NCBI GenBank assembly: GCA_023132505.1
Contig: JAGLYE010000042.1
Location: 1-9,778, forward strand
Direction of reading: 5' to 3'
Length of the DNA stretch: 9,778 nt
Origin: Bacteroidales bacterium
GTDB taxonomy: Bacteria; Bacteroidota; Bacteroidia; Bacteroidales; B18-G4
Part shown: positions 6,747-9,778 of the stretch, piece after piece
How positions within the stretch are numbered: the first letter of the stretch is position 1
Layout of the letters: each line of letters starts with the position of its first letter
Made by a program: the position numbers and the translations under genes
The notes under the pieces: model-generated
Databases searched by the model: none
Told to the model about the DNA's origin: nothing
The model's input: the letters and a program-made list of their open reading frames with translations, nothing else

Positions 6747-8948
6747 TTACTTCTTGATCCGGAAGTGATGCCTGTACCTTTCAATGATCAGGATAATAAT
6801 AATAGTCAGGAATATGGTAGCGATCATTGTGAAAACTACAATCATCCAGCGCACGGGGTAGGCTTTTTTGTCAGCCGGGTATGGCGGTGTCACGACATTG
6901 GCATATGAAAGCTCGTCGGTGTAAAAACGTACGGCATTTTCATAATCAACCTTCAACATGGAAAAGTTTTGTGCTTCATTCTTAATAGACTCAACCAGTT
7001 CGATGAGGTCGCCACCATGCTCTTCAATATTTTTCTTTAACCTTAGCACCTCTCTTTGATTGATGCTTGTAGAGGTAGCTCCCATCACGGTACGCAGGTA
7101 ACCTTTGGTGATTTCAAGGGCCTGTGCATCATAATCGATCAGACCATACTCTGTACTGAGAAGATACAATTGGTGCTTGAGAGTGTCAATGTACGCTTGT
7201 TTTTTTTCAATGATGGCATCATACATTTTGATGACCTCGAGATATTTATCGTTATGTGTTTTCCTGACTTTGATATTGTAAAAATGAATGATCGCATTCA
7301 CCATGTCATTGGCCATCAACGGATCTTTATCAAGCACCGTGATTTCAACCGATTCATACGGAGTTTTAGAGATACTTACATTCTGCCCGAACTCATAATA
7401 AATAGTTGAGTAGAAATACTTGAAGTTGCTGTCAACATTATAGTGAGCAGCCAAATCAAATGTCTTTATAACACTGTCCTTAATATCCTTTGATTGCAAC
7501 AGTTGCAACATCTGCTCTGTCTCACTCTCATCTGAGTACGGTGCAATATTATGGGGATAAACCACGGCATATGATTTATACTTTGGTGTTATAAAGATGG
7601 GGCTGGAGAACAGCACGCCAAGCAGGAGGGCCACGATGGCGATCACAAGGATGTGTATCCACCACTTTATGAGTATGCCAACAAGGCTTGAATTATCGTA
7701 ATATGTTTTCATCTCAGAGTGATTATATGAGTTTTCTTTGGATGACTGTTTTATATATATTGGTTCGTCTTCAGTTTCTTTTACTATAACCGGCGCAGGA
7801 ACGGGATCTTTATGCACTACCGTTTTTTTGTCTTTCTTATCCTTTTTCTTCTTCTTTTTATGTTTTTTATCTTTATCCTGATTAAACAATTCCAGGTTAT
7901 CTACCGACCACAACTTAAAAGTCAGGCTTTTTTTTTTGATTTTCGAAAAGTTGTCGATGATGATGATTATCAGGATGGCCAATAAGAGTGATGACAATGT
8001 GGATACCACTACAATGATCCAACGTATCGGGTATGATTTTTGTTCTGCTTTGTAGGCGGAGTTAACAATAAATTTTTGCGGCAACTCTGCCTCGGCATCC
8101 ACCTTGGCTTCCTGGTACTTTGCCTTAAGCAGGGTTTGCTGCTCGGATTTGTATTCAAGGGTGTTTTTTAGCGAGAGAAATGATCCTCCATATTCTGCAA
8201 GGATATCCAGTTTCTTTTCAAGCTTCCGTACAGCCCCCATTTCATTGTTTCGAAGCGCAATGGCTAATTGCTGGTTTACTACCTCCGATTGCGACTCATA
8301 ATCATTCACACCCAGCTTACCGATCACTCTCAGCGAATCGACAATGGCGGATATCTCGATCTGCAGACTTAGGTATTCCTTCTCCACAATATTGAATGCA
8401 AGCGTGGCCCTTTCCCTCTGCATCTGGGTTTTGGTTGAATCAAGGAGTTCGGCGATGCTATTGGCAATGTCAGCCGCCATCTGCGGATCTGTGTCCAATA
8501 CGCTGATCTTTACAGCCATGTACTCCGTTCGCCTGAAAGAAACATTGTTTTCGTATTCCCTTACAAGGCGTGTGTATTTGTACTTCGACTCCGGATTGAT
8601 CCCGTAATGTTCAAGCAAGTTGAACTTACTCACTATCCTGTCCCTGATCTTGTTTGAATTCAAGATCTGCAGCATCTGCTCCGCCTGTTCTTCTTCACCA
8701 AAACCCAGCACATCCTCTTTAATCCCCGATTGCTGACTGATCAGTGCCTTCGAAATTGAATTCGTGGCAACAGGGAAGAGGATTACGGATGATTTGTATT
8801 TCGGGGTTATAAATAATGGTGATGAAAACAAAATGGAGGCCAGTACTGCAAGCAGGATGATGATGATCAATGGTTTCCTCCAAAAATACAGGAAGTAGAT
8901 GAATCCAGAGGAGTCAAAGTCGCCGTTTTCTGCAAACTTACTTACCAT
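6747..8948 (-). CDS. Double-unit polysaccharide co-polymerase (tandem Wzz-Wzz fusion)
   Basis: This 733-residue inner-membrane protein is of the Wzz chain-length determinant type but holds two complete Wzz units. Unit 1 has TM1 (about 26-46), FSSPLFITPKYKS (41-53), a coiled-coil-rich periplasmic domain, then SYPIRW (305-310) and TM2 (311-332). Unit 2 repeats the plan: TM3 (about 430-447), FSSPIFITPKYKS (447-459), periplasmic domain, AYPVRW (696-701) and TM4 (702-722). Parallel motifs EQMLQIL/EQMLQLL, VLDTDPQMA/VLDKDPLMA and GGSFLSL/GGDLIEL confirm an internal duplication. Wzz proteins form rings that set glycan length with Wzy. Between the units lies a cytoplasmic linker (341-412) with a lysine-rich tract (358-375) and a Pro-Ala stretch. 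No kinase domain or Walker motif is present, so it is not a Wzc-type kinase. Met413 would be a possible internal start giving a 321-residue single Wzz. An A10 run at codons 338-341 is a possible slippage point. Start ATG 8948 follows a promoter-like sequence; the next gene is 17 bp downstream. Confidence 0.9.
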   Translation of the reverse strand: MVSKFAENGDFDSSGFIYFLYFWRKPLIIIILLAVLASILFSSPLFITPKYKSSVILFPVATNSISKALISQQSGIKEDVLGFGEEEQAEQMLQILNSNKIRDRIVSKFNLLEHYGINPESKYKYTRLVREYENNVSFRRTEYMAVKISVLDTDPQMAADIANSIAELLDSTKTQMQRERATLAFNIVEKEYLSLQIEISAIVDSLRVIGKLGVNDYESQSEVVNQQLAIALRNNEMGAVRKLEKKLDILAEYGGSFLSLKNTLEYKSEQQTLLKAKYQEAKVDAEAELPQKFIVNSAYKAEQKSYPIRWIIVVVSTLSSLLLAILIIIIIDNFSKIKKKSLTFKLWSVDNLELFNQDKDKKHKKKKKKDKKDKKTVVHKDPVPAPVIVKETEDEPIYIKQSSKENSYNHSEMKTYYDNSSLVGILIKWWIHILVIAIVALLLGVLFSSPIFITPKYKSYAVVYPHNIAPYSDESETEQMLQLLQSKDIKDSVIKTFDLAAHYNVDSNFKYFYSTIYYEFGQNVSISKTPYESVEITVLDKDPLMANDMVNAIIHFYNIKVRKTHNDKYLEVIKMYDAIIEKKQAYIDTLKHQLYLLSTEYGLIDYDAQALEITKGYLRTVMGATSTSINQREVLRLKKNIEEHGGDLIELVESIKNEAQNFSMLKVDYENAVRFYTDELSYANVVTPPYPADKKAYPVRWMIVVFTMIATIFLTIIIILIIERYRHHFRIKK
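7713..7928 (-). other. Lysine-rich cytoplasmic linker joining the two Wzz units
   Basis: Codons 341-412 join TM2 of the first Wzz unit to the second unit. The core (codons 358-375) is nearly all Lys and Asp with one His and a run of six Lys, followed by VVHKDPVPAPVIVKE (377-391) and then an acidic and polar stretch. It mixes AAA and AAG codons, which suggests selection for lysine rather than a simple poly-A expansion, and it has no Met or stop. By topology it should lie in the cytoplasm. Its charge could bind acidic lipid, nucleic acid or a partner protein; none can be named from sequence. Confidence 0.6.
7928..7937 (-). other. A10 homopolymer, possible slippage site inside the double-Wzz gene
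   Basis: On the coding strand ten consecutive A residues cover codons 338-340 and the first base of 341 (AAA AAA AAA AGC), seven residues after the end of the second membrane segment of unit 1. One extra A, or a -1 ribosomal shift, gives Lys-Pro-Asp-Phe-stop and a 344-residue protein. One missing A gives Ala-stop and a 341-residue protein. Either product is a normal-sized single Wzz ending in a short lysine tail. The sequence is seen directly; its use as a slippage site is inference. A homopolymer sequencing error is the alternative. Confidence 0.45.
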
Positions 8949-8965
8949 CTTATTAAATCTAAAAA

Positions 8966-8975
8966 TTTGTACAAA
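8966..8975. promoter_or_regulatory. Perfect 10-bp palindrome at the predicted wzz transcription start
   Basis: TTTGTACAAA is its own reverse complement and sits 6-15 bases downstream of the candidate -7 element, about where transcription of the double-Wzz gene would begin. A repressor could bind here, but a short AT-rich palindrome is also plausible by chance. Confidence 0.2.
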
Positions 8976-8980
8976 GGTGT

Positions 8981-9011
8981 CAAAATTAGGAAAATTATTT
9001 CAATGCACCAA
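8981..9011 (-). promoter_or_regulatory. Candidate Bacteroidota promoter for the double-Wzz and ligase genes
   Basis: On the minus strand TTG (9011-9009) is separated by 20 bases from TAATTTTG (8988-8981), an exact match to the TTG-N19..21-TAnnTTTG promoter form of Bacteroidota. It lies in the 134-bp gap between the flippase stop and the wzz ATG and predicts a leader of about 25 bases. The rest of the gap (8949-9082) is AT-rich. It holds an 11-bp direct repeat GAAAATTATTT at 8990-9000 and 9061-9071 and no clear terminator. The co-polymerase and ligase could therefore be expressed independently of the flippase. Confidence 0.5.
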
Positions 9012-9082
9012 TTCATAAATGGCATAAGACCTTAATTAATTGTAATTCGCATAATCTTTTGAAAATTATTTGCAGAGGGCTC

Positions 9083-9778
9083 CTACTCCGGAAGTTCACT
9101 TTCACGCTCCCTGATGATCCTGATAAAGCCTTTGATGCTGAACAGCCGGAGAATGGATGATAAAACAAAAGCAAAGACAAGTAGTAAGATCAGGTTAATA
9201 TACCAGTCGAAAGCAAATTGCTTGCTGAAATATGCTGCAATTACAATGATCACTGCAAAGGCGACTAAGGAGCCCAGGTACTGGAAGTTTAGCTTGAACC
9301 TGAATATCCGCTGAACGATGATGGCCTGCATTATTACAGAAATACACTGTGCCGACAGGCTTGCATATGCAGACCCGAGGGCAGCCATTTTGGGAATAAG
9401 GATAAAGTTAATGAGAAGGTTCAGTACAATTGCGAATCCTGCAATGATATTTAGTTGTTTCAAACTGCCATTAGCTGTGAGCAGGGTGCCAAATACATAT
9501 ATCCCGGAAACAGCAATAAAACCGAACATGAGGATACTGAATATCCTGGTGGAATCAATATTATCGCCCGGGTAAAGCAATGTCATGATCTCCTGTGAAT
9601 AGAAAAAGGAGCTGACAGATGCGGTAACAGATATTGTGAAAAGGAGTGAGAAAGCCAGTTTAACAATATGTACGATCGGCTTGTTATTCTTGATCATGTT
9701 AGAGAAGATCGGTAGTAGCAACACTGCAAAGAGGAATGCGATCTGGTTGGAAGCGTCAAAAAGGCGGAAGGCTTTGGC
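9083..9778 (-). CDS. Wzx-type polysaccharide flippase, C-terminal part (5' end outside window)
   Basis: The frame is open to the window edge, giving 232 residues before the stop at 9083-9085. The GTG codon at 9724 is probably internal, since reading continues upstream without a stop (AKAFRLFDASNQIAFLFAV). The fragment is mostly hydrophobic, with about six membrane helices. It carries the polysaccharide-biosynthesis C-terminal pattern of the MOP flippase superfamily: GTLLTANGSLKQLNIIAG, then NLLINFILIPKMAALGSAYA, where Asn-Leu-Leu-Ile-Asn and Ile-Pro ... Gly-Ser-Ala are typical. It ends in a charged cytoplasmic tail, RIIRERESELPE. Full-length members have about 430-500 residues, so roughly half is present. 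Its role would be to flip undecaprenyl-linked glycan units across the inner membrane before polymerisation. It is upstream of, and on the same strand as, the co-polymerase, with a 134-bp gap. Glycan specificity cannot be read from this part. Confidence 0.85.
   Translation of the reverse strand, partial: AKAFRLFDASNQIAFLFAVLLLPIFSNMIKNNKPIVHIVKLAFSLLFTISVTASVSSFFYSQEIMTLLYPGDNIDSTRIFSILMFGFIAVSGIYVFGTLLTANGSLKQLNIIAGFAIVLNLLINFILIPKMAALGSAYASLSAQCISVIMQAIIVQRIFRFKLNFQYLGSLVAFAVIIVIAAYFSKQFAFDWYINLILLLVFAFVLSSILRLFSIKGFIRIIRERESELPE

Noticed and set aside
7821..7880. Lysine-rich tract considered as a read-through intergenic region created by an assembly indel
   Set aside because: It is stop-free over 72 codons, mixes AAA and AAG, and joins two in-frame conserved domains, so it looks coding. 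The assembly-error option is kept only for the A10 run next to it.
6747..8948. Wzc-type tyrosine kinase (co-polymerase with a C-terminal BY-kinase)
   Set aside because: No Walker A or B motif and no tyrosine-rich tail are present. The protein ends in a short basic tail after the fourth membrane segment.
9051..9069. AT-rich imperfect inverted repeat after the flippase stop, as a possible terminator
   Set aside because: The stem has only A-T pairs with a mismatch and almost no loop, and there is no clean T tract on the transcribed strand. Too weak to call.

Overview
The window looks like chromosomal DNA from a member of the Bacteroidota. The evidence is the fused lpxC-fabZ gene, the order HD-domain protein / lpxD / lpxC-fabZ / lpxA / efp / second lpxD-like gene, the near absence of Shine-Dalgarno sequences, and two intergenic matches to the Bacteroidota -7 promoter element TAnnTTTG. 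I cannot name a genus. By recalled gene order, efp plus a second lpxD after lpxA fits Flavobacteria-like or Marinilabiliales-like lineages better than Bacteroides itself.

Left part (1-5257, plus strand): the 3' end of an HD-domain phosphohydrolase-like gene is followed by a compact lipid A initiation cluster. The order is lpxD (332-1369), lpxC-fabZ fusion (1444-2853), lpxA (2863-3657), efp (3679-4245) and a second, divergent lpxD paralogue (4322-5257). LpxA acylates UDP-GlcNAc, the LpxC half deacetylates the product, and LpxD adds the second acyl chain. The FabZ half belongs to the fatty acid elongation cycle that competes for the same 3-hydroxyacyl-ACP. EF-P is a translation factor riding in the cluster. 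Gaps of 9-76 bp suggest one or two transcripts.

Right part (5287-9778, minus strand, convergent with the first): a surface polysaccharide export module. Read in its own direction it has the 3' part of a Wzx-type flippase (9778-9083), a 134-bp gap with a promoter-like sequence, a 733-residue polysaccharide co-polymerase made of two complete Wzz units in one chain (8948-6747), and an O-antigen ligase/polymerase family membrane protein (6729-5287) with a probable TTG start. These would flip, set the chain length of, and polymerise or ligate an O-antigen-like glycan. Lipid A made by the left cluster would be the anchor if the glycan is LPS. The clusters meet tail to tail with 29 bp between stop codons, at a heptamer tandem repeat that includes the ligase stop codon.

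Most of the window is standard core biology. The most unusual part is the double-Wzz protein. Its two halves are joined by a lysine-rich linker, and an A10 homopolymer lies just after the last membrane segment of the first half. A one-base gain or loss in that run would end translation within a few codons and yield a normal-sized single Wzz, so both forms might be made. No RNA gene, CRISPR array, insertion sequence or integrase was seen, and no stretch over 300 bases lacks a gene.
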